From assembly GCF_001625305.1 (NCBI RefSeq), contig NW_017804353.1, positions 5,218,999-5,282,998 of the forward strand: a stretch of DNA of 64,000 nucleotides. Direction: 5' to 3'. Below the pieces are notes generated by a model, which was not told the origin of the DNA, did no database searches, and saw only the letters and a list, made by a program, of their open reading frames with translations. Source of the stretch: Branchiostoma belcheri. Taxonomy: Eukaryota; Chordata; Leptocardii; Amphioxiformes; Branchiostomatidae. The position numbers and the translations under genes were made by a program. This document shows positions 48,301 to 60,296 of this stretch, in pieces. Within the stretch, counting starts at the first letter, position 1; the number at the start of each line of letters is the position of its first letter.

Positions 48301-49736
48301 ACACTCCTCTGACCAATGGATACTGCCTTTCCACCATATGATCTGCTTGGAGATTTTTGTGAACGTTAGTATATTTACCTCCATGACATGTCATGGGCGT
48401 TATATTTCCATTTGAAACTTGCCTGATGTAATTCAGTAAGTCATTACAATTTGCATTGTGTCTTGTAGCCAGTGCTGATATACTAGTAAGCTGACATAAC
48501 TTTGAGTTCAAACTTTTTTATATGCTGGAGTGAAGTTCCAACTTTTTTATTTGCTGCAGTGATTGATAAGACCATGATGTGTTTTTGTTCTCGCCAGGTA
48601 CATCATGAAGCAGCACCGTAACGCCCAGCCCCCTGAGACCGAAGTGGACGGGGAGAGGCGGTGTTACCTGCGCGCCGCCTGGGGAGGGAAGGACGCCGAA
48701 GAACCCAAGGAGAAGCCGCGGAAGGAGCGCCAGCGTCACGTGTCCCCCACCACCGGTGCCTTGCCGCCGAGCTCGATCGTGAACGCCACGCTGCAGCAGA
48801 CGCACCCCATCGTCCTCCCCCCGGGTCTGCCCGGGGCCTACCCCTTCGGGCTGCCGCAGCCGGGGATGGGCCTCCCCTTCCCCATGGCCAAGGTGTCTGC
48901 CGTGCCGTCTTCCTACCAGTCCGGCCTGGTGACCAGCAGCGCCGCCAGCAGCCAGCCGCCCGTCAGGATCTCGTCCGTCTTCTCACTCAGCCAGGCCCAG
49001 GGAGGGAGCGAGACTAGTATAGGTCAGTATGCGACCTTGTACAAACTGTGATAGCCTGGATGCCAGACACATATAACACACTTAACTTTGTGCCTAGTGT
49101 GCTATGGGTCTGGCATCCAGGCTAAGACTGTGATAGTGTGAAAAAACATTATTTTTAGGTCGTCAACTGTGGAGCATCAATCTTTTGTTACTACACAGAA
49201 ATCTTTCATCATTCAATGCCAAGATGTTTATAGGAGTTACTGTTACGTTTATCCTTACTCTGCATTTAAGTTCGTATAAAAAATATCGAAGTGACTAAAT
49301 GTAAGGGGTACTGATATATCGTATACTTTCCACAGTACGTATAGTCGCTCGAAATGATATACTTTGGTCATACTTAGTTTAAAATACGTTTGTTGTTTTG
49401 TTTCGTGCAGCTTCCAGCAGGAACGAACACGTGAGTCGTCCCCGCATGCGGTTCACGCAGGACGAGGTGGAGGTGTTGGAGGGTGAGTTCCAGCGCACGC
49501 CGTGGCCGGACGGGTACGTGCCGTACGAGCGGCGGACCGAGCTGGCCGTGCAGCTGGGCGTCACCAAGAGCCGCATCGACGCCTGGTTCAACCACAGGCG
49601 CACCAAGGAGAAGTACGGCCCCAGGTCCCAGTCTCGCGAGATGAGGGAGTCCACCGGCGCAGGCGCACTGGAGGAAGCGACGTCATCGTCGAAGCCCGTG
49701 ACGTCAGAGCCGGTGGCCAATGGTGCAATGAGCTAA
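42336..49736 (+). CDS. Multi-homeodomain protein with five homeodomains (possible amphioxus Mux-type gene)
   Basis: Coding exons 42336-48202, 48598-49022 and 49411-49736 join in frame to about 2205 residues. Homeodomains lie at residues 848-908, 1213-1273, 1495-1555, 1669-1728 and 2105-2168. HD1-HD3 are Caudal-like in helix 3 (QIKVWFQNRRAK). HD4 has QIHVWFMNRRQK. HD5 has RIDAWFNHRRTK. The first 840 residues are low-complexity, with Lys/Glu/Ser-rich stretches and short internal repeats (KVDNNT twice, KKPEQKQQE twice, SDTAQVVNTES). PLNLV (1004, 1051) and PMDLT (1847) resemble CtBP-binding motifs. VKEEPEE at 1643 is a SUMO-type site. Gln-rich (about 1081) and Asp-rich (1324-1341) tracts occur. 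Residues about 1876-1965 form a possible helical domain I do not recognise. The ATG follows an in-frame TGA, which fixes the start. It should be a nuclear DNA-binding regulator, probably repressive. I recall amphioxus Muxa/Muxb as multi-homeobox genes but cannot confirm identity, so no symbol is given. Confidence 0.92.
48236..48353. mobile_element. 118-bp hairpin element in the first coding intron of the homeobox gene
   Basis: CCAAGCAGGTCATACGGTGG (from 48238) is inverted, with several mismatches, as CCACCATATGATCTGCTTGG (48331-48350). Pairing continues through ATCCATTGGCCAGAGGA/TCCTCTGACCAATGGAT to a small loop. The ends match the CCAAGCAGAT ends of the 23686-23762 element, indicating the same family. 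It starts only 34 bp after the donor at 48202. Confidence 0.75.
49052..49124. mobile_element. 73-bp hairpin element with TAGCCTGG ends and 9-bp target duplication
   Basis: A 17-bp perfect inverted repeat, TAGCCTGGATGCCAGAC, is at 49052-49068 and 49108-49124. It is flanked by AAACTGTGA (49043-49051) and AGACTGTGA (49125-49133), an 8/9 match. It shares the TAGCCTGG terminus and 9-bp duplication with the 299-bp element at 5724-6022. It lies 29 bp inside the second coding intron of the homeobox gene. Confidence 0.8.
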
Positions 49737-52700
49737 CGTGACGTTGGCGGTAGTGTGAGTAGGGCACATATACGGACATCATCTAGGAGTTAGGGGAAGA
49801 TAGATACCGAGGACCACAGGTTGTATTTCGAGCCACACGATGAAGTTGGCATGGATTCAGTTAATATTCCAGGTCTGTGTGGAGGTCCGTGATAACGTTC
49901 TATCAGCATTGTATTCAATTGTGCCATAAGGTATAGGGTGATGTCTTGAATGTTTGAGCAAAAGCCAAGTACAGTACTATAATAATAACTAGACACGGCC
50001 ATGGTGCCAACCTGAGGAAAATGGCCAGATGACCGGTGTTTGGATGTTGTGAGCTAAGGATAATCGTGGATGTAACAACCCTGATCATGGTCTAGAAAAT
50101 GTGCAAAGTTTTCGACGTTTTTCGGTCATGTAGGAGCAGATTGATTTGTAAGAGAGGTTACACTCCAGGTTGCCTGGACAGCCTGCCTCGGCGGCTTGCC
50201 AAATATCACCGCAAACGGCTCCGAGAGAGTTGATGGGAATTTCAATATCTATAGTAACTTTCCTGACGATAAGTCATTTGGTCAAATTAAGCCGGTACAG
50301 GGTCAATTTACCGATTGGACTCCCGCGTAGAGTTAGTATCATAGCGTCCCGCTGAATGTGATATTTTCTCATGTTAAGCCGGTGGATAGGTGCTGTTTAT
50401 AGCGCACACAAAGCGTGTGTACGTACGGGCTTGTCATTCCGTAAATCATGTGCAGTAAGAAATGCAATAGAGATAGCTATATGTACCAGAGTTCTAACCA
50501 TAGTTGACTATTAACAAATCCATATATGGCAGAATTTTCTAACATAGTTGTCGGTTTATGTCGGAGAAAGAATGATATGACGTGCCTTGCTCTGAGGAGT
50601 TTGAAGATCGTTCTATTTTTGTGTATATGGATGGGATATACTATAAGTTGTGCCAGCGAGCTGCAATGATTTAAACTGCTAGCAGATACGTGTACGTCAC
50701 GTGAAGATATAGATAGATATATCACTTCTAACCTGTGCCAGGAAAGTATAAGTATATGCCATAACAACCAGCAACAGATATATGTTATACTTCAGCAATA
50801 TCCTACGTTCATTGTTTATTGTTCTTACTTTTTTGTACGATATGTATATATACATATAGTTCATGATATGTCAGTTGCTAGGATAGGTAGGTAGTTTATT
50901 TCGATTTTGTTCTAAGTTACAAAGATGTTGTATTTTGTAGTTCGATCATGTTATTGTACTATGTTGTTATATAGGGATAATAACACATCCCAGTTGACCA
51001 CTGCGTTAGAATTCTAAATGTTGTTAGTTGAGAGAGTGAGGTCTACGTTACTAGAAGTATATATTCCACTGCTATGTTGTTTTACCTATTCACAAAATAA
51101 GGCACTGTTATGGCATCTGTATACTAGTATTTCACAGAAGATTTGGCGCATGGGCAGTAAGCATTCGTGTGTGTACGCATGCGTAGACGATCGTTGCCGA
51201 CGTTGCTGTTCGTTACTTGGTGCATTCCAGTCTGGGGATTTTGATCTAGTCTGTGCCCCTGAATGTAAGAAGTGTCTCTCTGTGGGCGCAGAATAAGAAC
51301 TGTGATGTCTAAGCCGCTACGTGCTCATGTACTTCGTTTCCCCACAGGAATGCCAACATAGCTGCAATGAATTGGTGTAATAGTTAACTTGACTTGCCAT
51401 TGTTAGTCCTAACCCATAGTATGTACGGTACTGTTTATATTTTTGTACCCATAGCTATGTCAACTATAGAGAAGACTCCCAGTTCTGTACCCCTCACCAG
51501 AAATACATATATATATTCTTACAGAGAACCCATATTCCTTGTGCCGTGTGTGTACATCACTCTCCGTGCCCATTAGATCCGTGCAGGCCACTTCTTCGCC
51601 AGCCAACAACAATGAATATTGCATTAAGAAGATTTATGTTGCGCCTGTCCCCCTTGAATATCCGCCGAACATTTTTCAGTCTGCAATTAGACGTCTTGGG
51701 CGAGAGGTAAATGTCGGGGCTCCGCGCTCCCCAATACGGAGGCATCCATCACGCCGAAAAATCGCTGCGTCCGCACGCCCTGCAACTCTCTCCTCAACTA
51801 TTGATCAACCTCCGCCGGCCTGATCGATCACCGATCGATGACGTCATCCATCATTGATGGAATGGCCACCCGTTATGGAGACTTATGAAGAATTTTTTTA
51901 GAAGAAAAAAAAAAGTTTATTAAGGTGAAGGTAATTCGTCCTTCACGGGAAACTTTAATTGGCAGCACGTAGAATAAAAGTTATATAGCCCGGGGAACCG
52001 TTACCATGGTAACATATGAAAATTACAAATTGCGGAAAATGAGTACTACTAGTACTAGCAACCAGTTAATGGGAGTAGTAGACGAGACCGTCGTTCTTAC
52101 TGGCCAATGTACTCTTGCTTGGAATGCACGGCTAGCATATAGATCTTCCACATATTTTTAAAAGAGATGCTAAATATGTTGGAAGGAGACATGTAATGAT
52201 ATCCCCCGTAGTGTAGCGCACCGTCTAATCTGCGTACTTGTACCGTCTTGTCAGAGAACGAAACAATGAAGATAAAGTTGGCGCCGACTGATTTACCAAA
52301 GGAAACCTTGGAAGACGTGTTTTCGTTTCCCGTCTTGATTTGTCGGCAATGCACTGTAATCTTACGAGCGAGAAATGTCAGCCAGGGACAACCTAAGACC
52401 CCGATGCACGCCTGGAAAATTGGAAAAACAATCTGCACCGAGAAGTTACAAAGCCAAATAAATCCGCACATTTGGACAAATGGCGTGGCCATTCCTCTGG
52501 ACTGTCCGTAAGAACCGTTGGCGCCGTCAGATCGGCCGAACTTTGACGGGACGGAGTGAAGCCGGGAGAGTGGGCTGACGACAACAGGACATTACAACGG
52601 TAACAAAACGTGCACAACCCTCTTTAGCAGATTATATTCAGCGCATGTAACTCAAAAGCTAAAGAAGTGAGTATTATCACAACATTAACCACATGTTCAG

Positions 52701-55700
52701 CCGTTATATCATGCCTGCCCCCTTAACATCCTTACGTTGTCATCTGCGTGAAGGCTTGCCGAGACACGGATTTAGTTTGTCCAATCACAGCGTGATTTAC
52801 ACGTGATGCAGATCGGTTGATCCCGGCAACAATGAGTGCCCGAGTTTGACCTTGGCGATGACCCAAGGACACCCGACAATGGCGGTGTGTAAATGGGGAC
52901 TCACGTGAAGGCAAAACGAATGGAAGCCGGCATTAAGACACTATGGGCGCCGGGCCTTCCCTTTGTGGGGGAAATTTTCACGCCGTGTGATTTGTCACAG
53001 CGAGCTTGTATGGCTGGACCGGGCGGTAATTGCGACGGAGAAGTATCAAGGGGGATTAAGAGCGGCGTCGCTCCGCAGTATCTAAAGCGACATTACACAG
53101 GGATTGATGGCTGCGGACATGCCGGCGCCATATGTGAGGGGCCCTGGGGGGAGGGGTATCGACTGCCAACTGTGCACAACTGATGATGGCATCGACACAC
53201 GTCGGTATAATCGCCGTTTTCATGTCAGTTTGGCGATGGGTAAACTTCCGGGCGTATCTCTGCACGGCAGACGAAAGAAAGGAAAGGGTATCTCTGCGTA
53301 AAGTCCCCGGCAATAACGGGTTGGCAGGAAGTTGGTGTGATAAACTACTCCATATTCATCGCGTCTGCCTCGCACAATACAGTATACATTACAGACTTAC
53401 ACAGAAGTCGTCGTGGCGTCATCAGGACGTGTATACAATCCTGCACCGCCCTTTTCAAAACTTTATCACACAGACTCACATAAACCTTACAGTCTGGTCT
53501 CAGGTTTGACATCTTTGAAAAGGTGATGTCACCTGTTATATGTCATTCCTTCCACAAATGTGGCCGAATCTTCATAAATAAATTGTGTCTGCTACTTTAA
53601 AATGTGGAAACGTTGAAACGCAAGTCACAATGACACCTGTAATACAAGCGTTCCACTTTGGAATCACTTCCTAACATTACGAACTACCAGATTTTAGTTT
53701 CTGTCCCTTCCCAGATGGACGTAATACAAGCACAGATCGGTAACCGTCATATTTAACATGAACAGGCTCTGTCTGTACCTTTGTCTACCGTACAACACTG
53801 TTAACAACGTCATCAAAATACGTTTAGGTACGAGAGCAGAGCGTTCACTTGTCTGTTGTCAAATAATTAAGAAAAGAGAAATACACAGGAGTAGCTGACG
53901 CAGTCACCGCTGTTTAAAATAGACTATAATGTTGGCAATTAATCACTGAAAAGTCTCCACTTCATCTTTTAATCCGTAGGAATTATGTATTAATACGAAA
54001 AGTCAAACTGCTGACATGGATGCTCCGCACGTTTCCAGTGATTAATTACGATCCCCGTAAACAGTGTGAAAAGACTGTACAGTGGCTTCCCCTTTGCTAT
54101 AGATATCAGTAATTACGAAGTCGCCCATAGTTAGGTCCATTCTAATATCTACGTGGGCTAAGCCCTTTGCCATTTGCACCTCCCACGCGGGCATCCTGAA
54201 AAGTTCAAACGTGAAGTGGTGAATCCTAACTTCTATGTCGGAACGTGGCCGCACAGCAAGTGTGGAAGTGACAACGGCTAATTAACAGTATTGGGCCATG
54301 GGTGATGTGGAATTCTGAGCTTGAAAACTTGATTGAAAATGCGTTGCTCAGTTATGATTTCTTAATTTCCAAACCTCGTGATACTCGTGTGATAAGACTT
54401 CGTAAATTCTTCCCTACTTCTTCCCATTTTCTCTACCCTCCGATCTTTGTACAGAGACAATGTGATACTAACTTGTCGGATTACAACACGAAGTACTACA
54501 GATAAACTAGGGAGAACGATAAGACTAACAGTTTGCAAAGCACTAACGCCATAATGCTACATGTCTGTCTCCACTGTTAGGAATAGGAACTGCAGACAGA
54601 AAAGCGTTTGTAACAAAAAAATACTGAGGGGAAGAAGCGACGACAATGATTCCTTCATCATCTCCTGGAAAATTCCCAACTTTTGCTTCACTGAACCATT
54701 TTTCGACCCACTCGCAAAACAAATCTGTGCTATGTTATACGACCAACGCTATCAGTTCAAGATGAAGTCAAGGATAGTTTCTATCACTCTCGTCCATGCG
54801 AGCAGACCGCGACTTCTGCTGAATATAGACACACGGCGGCGCTCAACGAGTCCAGATGATCTTTGCCGTAGATAAAAGGATAACAGGAAACTGTTGACAA
54901 ATACCAGCATATCGTAACCTACATCCATTCGAATTTCAAGGCCATTCTGGCAAGCAGCGCATTGCGACCAGACCAGGAAATGTTTCAGAAAACGACCAGG
55001 CTTGAGGGCTAGATAAATCAAATGGAAGGAAAAGGGCGAATGATGGAAAGATGTGGGAAAATAGAGAATAGGCAAAACGACATGTAGAGGGAGGACGCAG
55101 GGAAAATTGAATGGGCGTGATGTTGACACATAACAACACGTTGACTGATGCCATATCTATTAGACGGACAGAACGACGTGGCTTGTATATTTTTCTGGTC
55201 GTGTCCTTCCGTACGTGTGATTTTCTTTGTAAGATCTCCAATCAGATATACGGCCTAGGCTTGTTTGCACGTCATTTTTGGTGGTACACGTTTTTCTTCG
55301 TCAGCTTCGACACAGTTTGAATATCCGTCTCGTCCAGTCGACCCCCCCCCTACCGGTCTCGTTCCCAGTATATTGTGGGGTGCCAGATGTGTGATCATAT
55401 TATTATATGTTACTTTGATGGGGATGTGGTTACTAGATACTAGTAGTCTCCGAGAATATCTTCTTTGGGTGGCTGCAAAGACAGTATCAAACTGGCCAGG
55501 CAGTATTCGTTTGCTAGACATTTACAAAAAAAGAAGCCAGTACAAAACAAGAGAGCCCGATAAAAAGCCAAAAAGACGTAAAAAATAAACTGAAGCCAAT
55601 CTTCTGCTGGGAGAGTAGTTGAGTACAAGAATAGAAATGATCATATTATCACTGATGACTGATCCAAACCTGTTAAGACGAGGGAGAAGTCTAGCGCAAG

Positions 55701-58700
55701 GGGTCTCACTCCTGACCCCCACCCCCAAATCACACAGGTATACAGGTGTACTTTCCGTTTTGTATCATTTCTTCCTCGAACCGCTGTGTCGGCGCCGTGC
55801 GGGCCTTCCCTTCGCCGATCGGACCGGCTTCCATCGTTTATTCCGCGCAGGTCGTTCCAGCCCGGGCGGCGATTCGTCTTTTCGTTTGGCGGCATCCTAA
55901 TGCGTTATCGTTCTCACTCATTACCCAGAGTGATGCGGCGTGCGATGCATGGTCGGTCGCTTGGCGCCTGGTGCGAGATTTGGGACCCTCAGACCAATAA
56001 ATCAGCAAAAACTTCATTTAATGACTTTCTCTTGTCTTAATGTTGTCTCCTTCCCCTGTCCTTCTTGTATCAGACCTTTCGGCGATGATGGGAACGCTGT
56101 TATAGGCGTCATAAAAGCCATAAAACACGACCCGACAATGTATCATCCGCACATTTCAAGGCCGCGGAACCCATAAATCTTCGTACTGAGAACTGACCCG
56201 GCCATTTGGAGCCCATTAGGCGATTACAGCTCGTCACATGACTGTCCGCTGCACCAGAAAAGTCTTGTCTGATTTGATTTCGCTCAACAGCCACTACGGC
56301 GAAGCGCTCTGATAGTCCGTACACACAAGCGACGAGCATTTTCGTAAGCTCGTCGTTAATTTTTTTCGAAGGTCTCCGATAGCGGATTGTTAGCGATGAA
56401 GCCATTGAACATTTAAGACAGTGGAATCAGTCTTACCAATGCTTCATCCAGTCTCCAAGGAGAAACTCCGAGACCTGGTGGCGCAAGATGCATGGAATAC
56501 TTGGCAGGAGAAATTGTCTCTCCCGATCATATTTCATACGCCTCCATCCAGAAAGTACTCTGTTCATGTGAAACCGAACAGCGGTTCTCGTTTCTCTTCG
56601 CTTGCAATGCTAGAAATTGGCTTTTTGGCGAGAGTCCTAAGTAGGCAGGCTAGAGAATGGTAACTCATCTCAATGATAGAGAGGGCGTTGACCTGGCATT
56701 CTCTTTTATAATAACATATTCCGTGAATGTCAAGGGAACCACATATAACCTCAGCACAGCATATTGAGCCAGGATCTTTAGGTCTGGCCACCATTGTATG
56801 GCAATAAATCGCAAAGGCTCTCTTCAAATTGCCCTAACACTGGACATGGTGCGTAACGAAGGCCAGGTTCGTCGGTAAGTCGGTGACCCAGATTGTAGAG
56901 GGACGAGAACCTCACAAACATCACGCGGAATTGTAAATCTTATCAAATCTTATGGCAGGTTGAATCAGACTTGAGGCCTCTTTGAGAGTTTGCCGACGTT
57001 AGAACTAATACTTAAAATAAAACAGTTCCTTTAGTGATACTAGAGGAAATGTGTGGATAACACAAGACTGTGGCGACTACAGAAGGAAGGAATAGCCTTC
57101 ATGTCTGCTCCTAAACTTTGACATAATCGTCCAGTACCTTTCATATGCGTCCTTCTATCTTTTCCTTCTCCGCGGTGGACGCGCATTAAGCTTGTATGCT
57201 ATCGCAATAAGATAAACGGTTATTACACTAGTGCTACAAGATAAAATACTGTCTTCGTGTGTTGTGTTGAAAAAGAAGGAGCTAGACCGTAAAAGAGAAG
57301 ACCGGTCCTGAAGTCGTAAATTTGTCCGTTTCAATTTTCCCGTGCCCATCACTCTCTAACTCAGTCCCAGGTCGCTGAGCTGTAACTTTCCTCCGTTCTT
57401 GCGGACGCCGGTTAATCATACAAGGAAGGTGATCAGTCATTGGTGCAGCCGAGAAACGGGAGAATAAGTCTTTCCCACACCTGTCATACTTGGCACATAA
57501 CTCAGCTACCGTCCGTTAGAGTTACGTTTCTTGCATTTTTCTTCGTCCCACCAAGGGGTGATTTTTTTCTTGCAGACCAGTCGACGTGGAGAGGGGGAAA
57601 TAACAAGGTGACGTGATTGACGAGGAATACTTCTAAATGGCTTAATGGAAACTTTCAACGTCAGTGGCTAATTCATCAACGGACATATGGAGACCAAAAT
57701 GTGCTTGAAGCGTGTGGGAATGGGAGTGTGGATAGGAGTGGAGAAAATTCGCTATCAATTCAGTGAACGAAACTATGATGTCTCAATCTGAATGAAGAAT
57801 GTGTTGCGCTTAGTTTTGCATAACCGTCGGTAGTGCGCAGTCAGTCATTGACAAGAATGTTTTTATGTTTTAAAAGTTTTATTTCAAAGAAACATTGTAC
57901 ATGTATCAAAATATATGCACAGGAGGTATTGCCACAGATGTTTTTAATCCTGACGATTGCACAGGTGAGATATATGGGTATCTGGCAGACTGACGGACCA
58001 AGGACGGACCAAAAGATTTTTCTCCTTCTCTGCTTACCCTCTTACATGCTTTCTGCTCGTTTTTCTGTCCCCTGACACAGACCAGCATAACTCAGGCTGT
58101 CCAGAGTCTCCTGCCTGGTTCTTCTCTGTAGAAGCTCGACTGTTGCAGTCCCAAAGCCGAGCGCCGTTCACGTAATCTCCAAGCGTAGTGCGCCTCCCAT
58201 CCGCTAGATGACGCAAATCTGGTCGCTTCTGTGGTCGTTCTCCCCTATTTGAGCCCTCATGTCTGAATGAATACTATTACATGTATTAGTATCACTAACA
58301 CTGAAGAGGAAGTTTAACAATGAATTGACTGCATTTGTTGTACTTCCTCTTTATATATTACAATCTATGTTAAGGTTAGGTTAAGGTTCCGTTAGATGAT
58401 AACAAAATACATCACCAGTTTCTCAACTTTCCCAAAAGTGTGCGTAACGTAATCATGGTTTTATATCAGATTCCCTGTATTTGAAATGATCATCCATATG
58501 TTTCTATTGATCTGTAACGAAAACTGTAGACCACCTGTTGAAAAACAACATAATTCTGTTGCAAAAAGAACACACTGTGTTGTCGTATTTATTTCCAGGA
58601 GCGTTCAGTTTGTCCTTAGCTTACGGATTTCTGCGCTCGTGATCATCAAAACTTGGTGATGTTTTGAGTGGCTTTGGGAAAAGATGTTATTGTACATCTG

Positions 58701-59571
58701 CTCACACCTTTACGTTAACGTTGTTTGCCGAAATCCAGAGTTTGTTTACATGCCACCTGACCCCTTTTGCGGACAGCGGTATCGGTTACAATTGCCCCCG
58801 GATCGGATGTCCTTGGAGATGAAAAAAAGAAAATTAGACGGGTTACCGGTCAGAACTGGGTTAGAGTTTAAAAATCTGCAAATCAAGAGTTTTTCGGTTG
58901 ACGGCGCTACTTTGCGTGCCTTATCAAACAGTGCGAGCTTGGCTGCCAGACCGCGGCCCTCATTGTCTTCCAATTTAGGCGATACGTCGTCTGCAAACTT
59001 TGTATTGTTGTCATAACACACGCCTACGGCGCTCAACGATACACCTGCGAACACCTGATGGAATCTCACATATCCAATATTCCCAGGGGAGGACTGCTCG
59101 TTTAAACCCACTTGTGGATTTCGTTTCCCTTGTTATTACATATCATACAGCCAACAAAAGACATTAACCCAATAATTCTTTGTTCTAATGTTTGAGTAAT
59201 TTTTTTATTGTTCCAATAAATGCGACATGGACAAAACAATACAGATAGTCAACCGTTACACCCCCGCAAGAATGGTATCGCCTAAGGGAGGCAGTTACAA
59301 ACAAACATGGCGATGATGTTGTACGTTTAACGGGACTTTTGTCGGCTGTCTTCGAGTTAGGGTAGATTTAGTAATTATTTCCTCACGCTGAAAAGTTTCA
59401 TCGCCAACTCTCATGCGTACGGTACAGCGCAGAGTTTCCTTTTCTTGATAAATGGTGTCGGCAGATCGCTTTTCGATTTAAAATCCAGGTCAGAAGGTGG
59501 TGTATCGGACAGGCGAGACGGATCAGATGAAGCCATCTGTGTTTTCATCGCCGTGACCTCGTTTCTCGCAG
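49737..59571. other. Intergenic region between the homeobox gene and the next exon; no gene seen
   Basis: The first part is presumably homeobox 3' UTR, but I could not place its end (AATAAA at 51973-51978 is one distant candidate). I see no exon with a recognisable domain in about 9.8 kb. The cluster at 51800-51860 holds repeated GATCGATC/ATTGATC sites and a perfect CRE. The stretch 52900-53200 is GC-rich and complex and may be regulatory. ORFs of 100-130 codons here (for example near 52100-52490 and 54750-55130) lack splice context and domain signals. Confidence 0.5.
51806..51860. promoter_or_regulatory. Cluster of ATCGAT/ATTGAT sites with a perfect CRE
   Basis: Within 55 bp there are two ATTGAT-type sites, two GATCGATNA repeats and TGACGTCA (51839-51846). 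ATCGAT/ATTGAT are Onecut/Cut-like core sequences. The density is higher than the surrounding sequence. Function is inference. Confidence 0.35.
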
Positions 59572-60296
59572 GACCGAAGGCAGAGGAGGACATAACCAAG
59601 ATGTCCGTCAAGCTACAGAACATGTCGGACCGTCTGAGCGCCGTGCAGATCCACGGGCACGCCATCGCCGTGCCGGACGGGCGGCAGCACTCCCCCTTGC
59701 CGCGGGCCCGGTCCAAGTCGCCGGCGGTGCACGGGAGCCGGAGGGTCGCCCTGACCCCCATCTCCATCCCGCCGCGGACTCGCACCCCCAGCCCCCGGGC
59801 CCGCACGCCCTGACCGAAGGAGGGGTTGCTGAAGATGCAGCCATGAAGGCAAGTAATTTGAACTGCGTAAGGCATGGAGTAGATATAGTTTTCATATGTC
59901 TTGAAAAATGCGCTCACTGTAAATGCAGATGCTCGTTACTTTGTTTGTGTACTGCTACAATTACTGTTATTTAAAGGTGTTATAATAACAGCATGTGTTG
60001 GTATACGACNNNNNNNNNNNNNNNNNNNNCGGGAGCCGGAGGGTCGCCCTGACCCCCATCTCCATCCCGCCGCGGACACGCACCCCCAGCCCCCGGGCCC
60101 GCACCCACAGGACGCCCAGCCCCCGCCCGCTGTCCGCCACGGGCTCCAGACCGGCCTCCGCGGGGCAGGTGGACGGAGGGGACCCGGTCGGCAGGGCGGC
60201 CACCCTGTACCCCACCTCCATGTTCAGTTTCGAGACGTTCAGACGGAGAGACAGTGGGGACACCTTCAGGAGGATAGTGGTGGAGGAAAGTAGCAG
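59572..60296 (+). CDS. Partial gene: Ser/Pro/Arg-rich protein of unknown family, interrupted by assembly gap
   Basis: A coding exon follows the acceptor tttctcgcag (exon from 59572). It reads PKAEEDITKMSVKLQNMSDR, a short amphipathic, possibly coiled-coil stretch, and then a basic Ser/Pro-rich tract with RTRTPSPRART. In this copy the frame stops at 59811-59813. After the gap, a second copy (from 60030) repeats HGSRRVALTPISIPPRTRTP in frame and continues without the stop through RTPSPRPLSATGSRPASAG and YPTSMFSFETFRRRDSGDTF to a consensus donor, AGCAG|GTATGT, at 60296. The second copy is probably the intact exon 3' part and the first a truncated or different haplotype. I do not recognise the protein; TPSPR-type tracts are common in cytoskeletal and centrosomal proteins. 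Other exons are not in this window or not found. Confidence 0.5.
59732..60104 (+). repeat. 75-bp direct duplicate on both sides of a 20-N gap
   Basis: Bases 59732-59806 and 60030-60104 are identical except for one base (act versus aca). Between them are 203 bp of unrelated sequence and an N run at 60010-60029. After the shared part the copies differ: the second has CCACAGGA before CGCCC, the first does not. The simplest explanation is two haplotypes placed in tandem across a scaffold gap of unknown true size. Confidence 0.8.

Noticed and set aside
42771..48511. Many minus-strand and off-frame open frames across the homeobox gene
   Set aside because: They are shadows of the long GC-rich plus-strand coding exons; the homeodomains fix the true frame.
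49023..49051. Coding read-through past the second homeobox exon to a TGA at 49049-49051
   Set aside because: A good donor is present at 49023 and the next exon joins in frame to HD5; retention would give a shorter isoform lacking HD5, but nothing in the sequence shows that it is used.
58684..59016. Open frame of 110 codons on plus with an overlapping minus frame of 121 codons
   Set aside because: Neither translation resembles a known family, and both strands being open together is typical of chance; an exon of the following gene cannot be excluded but is not supported.
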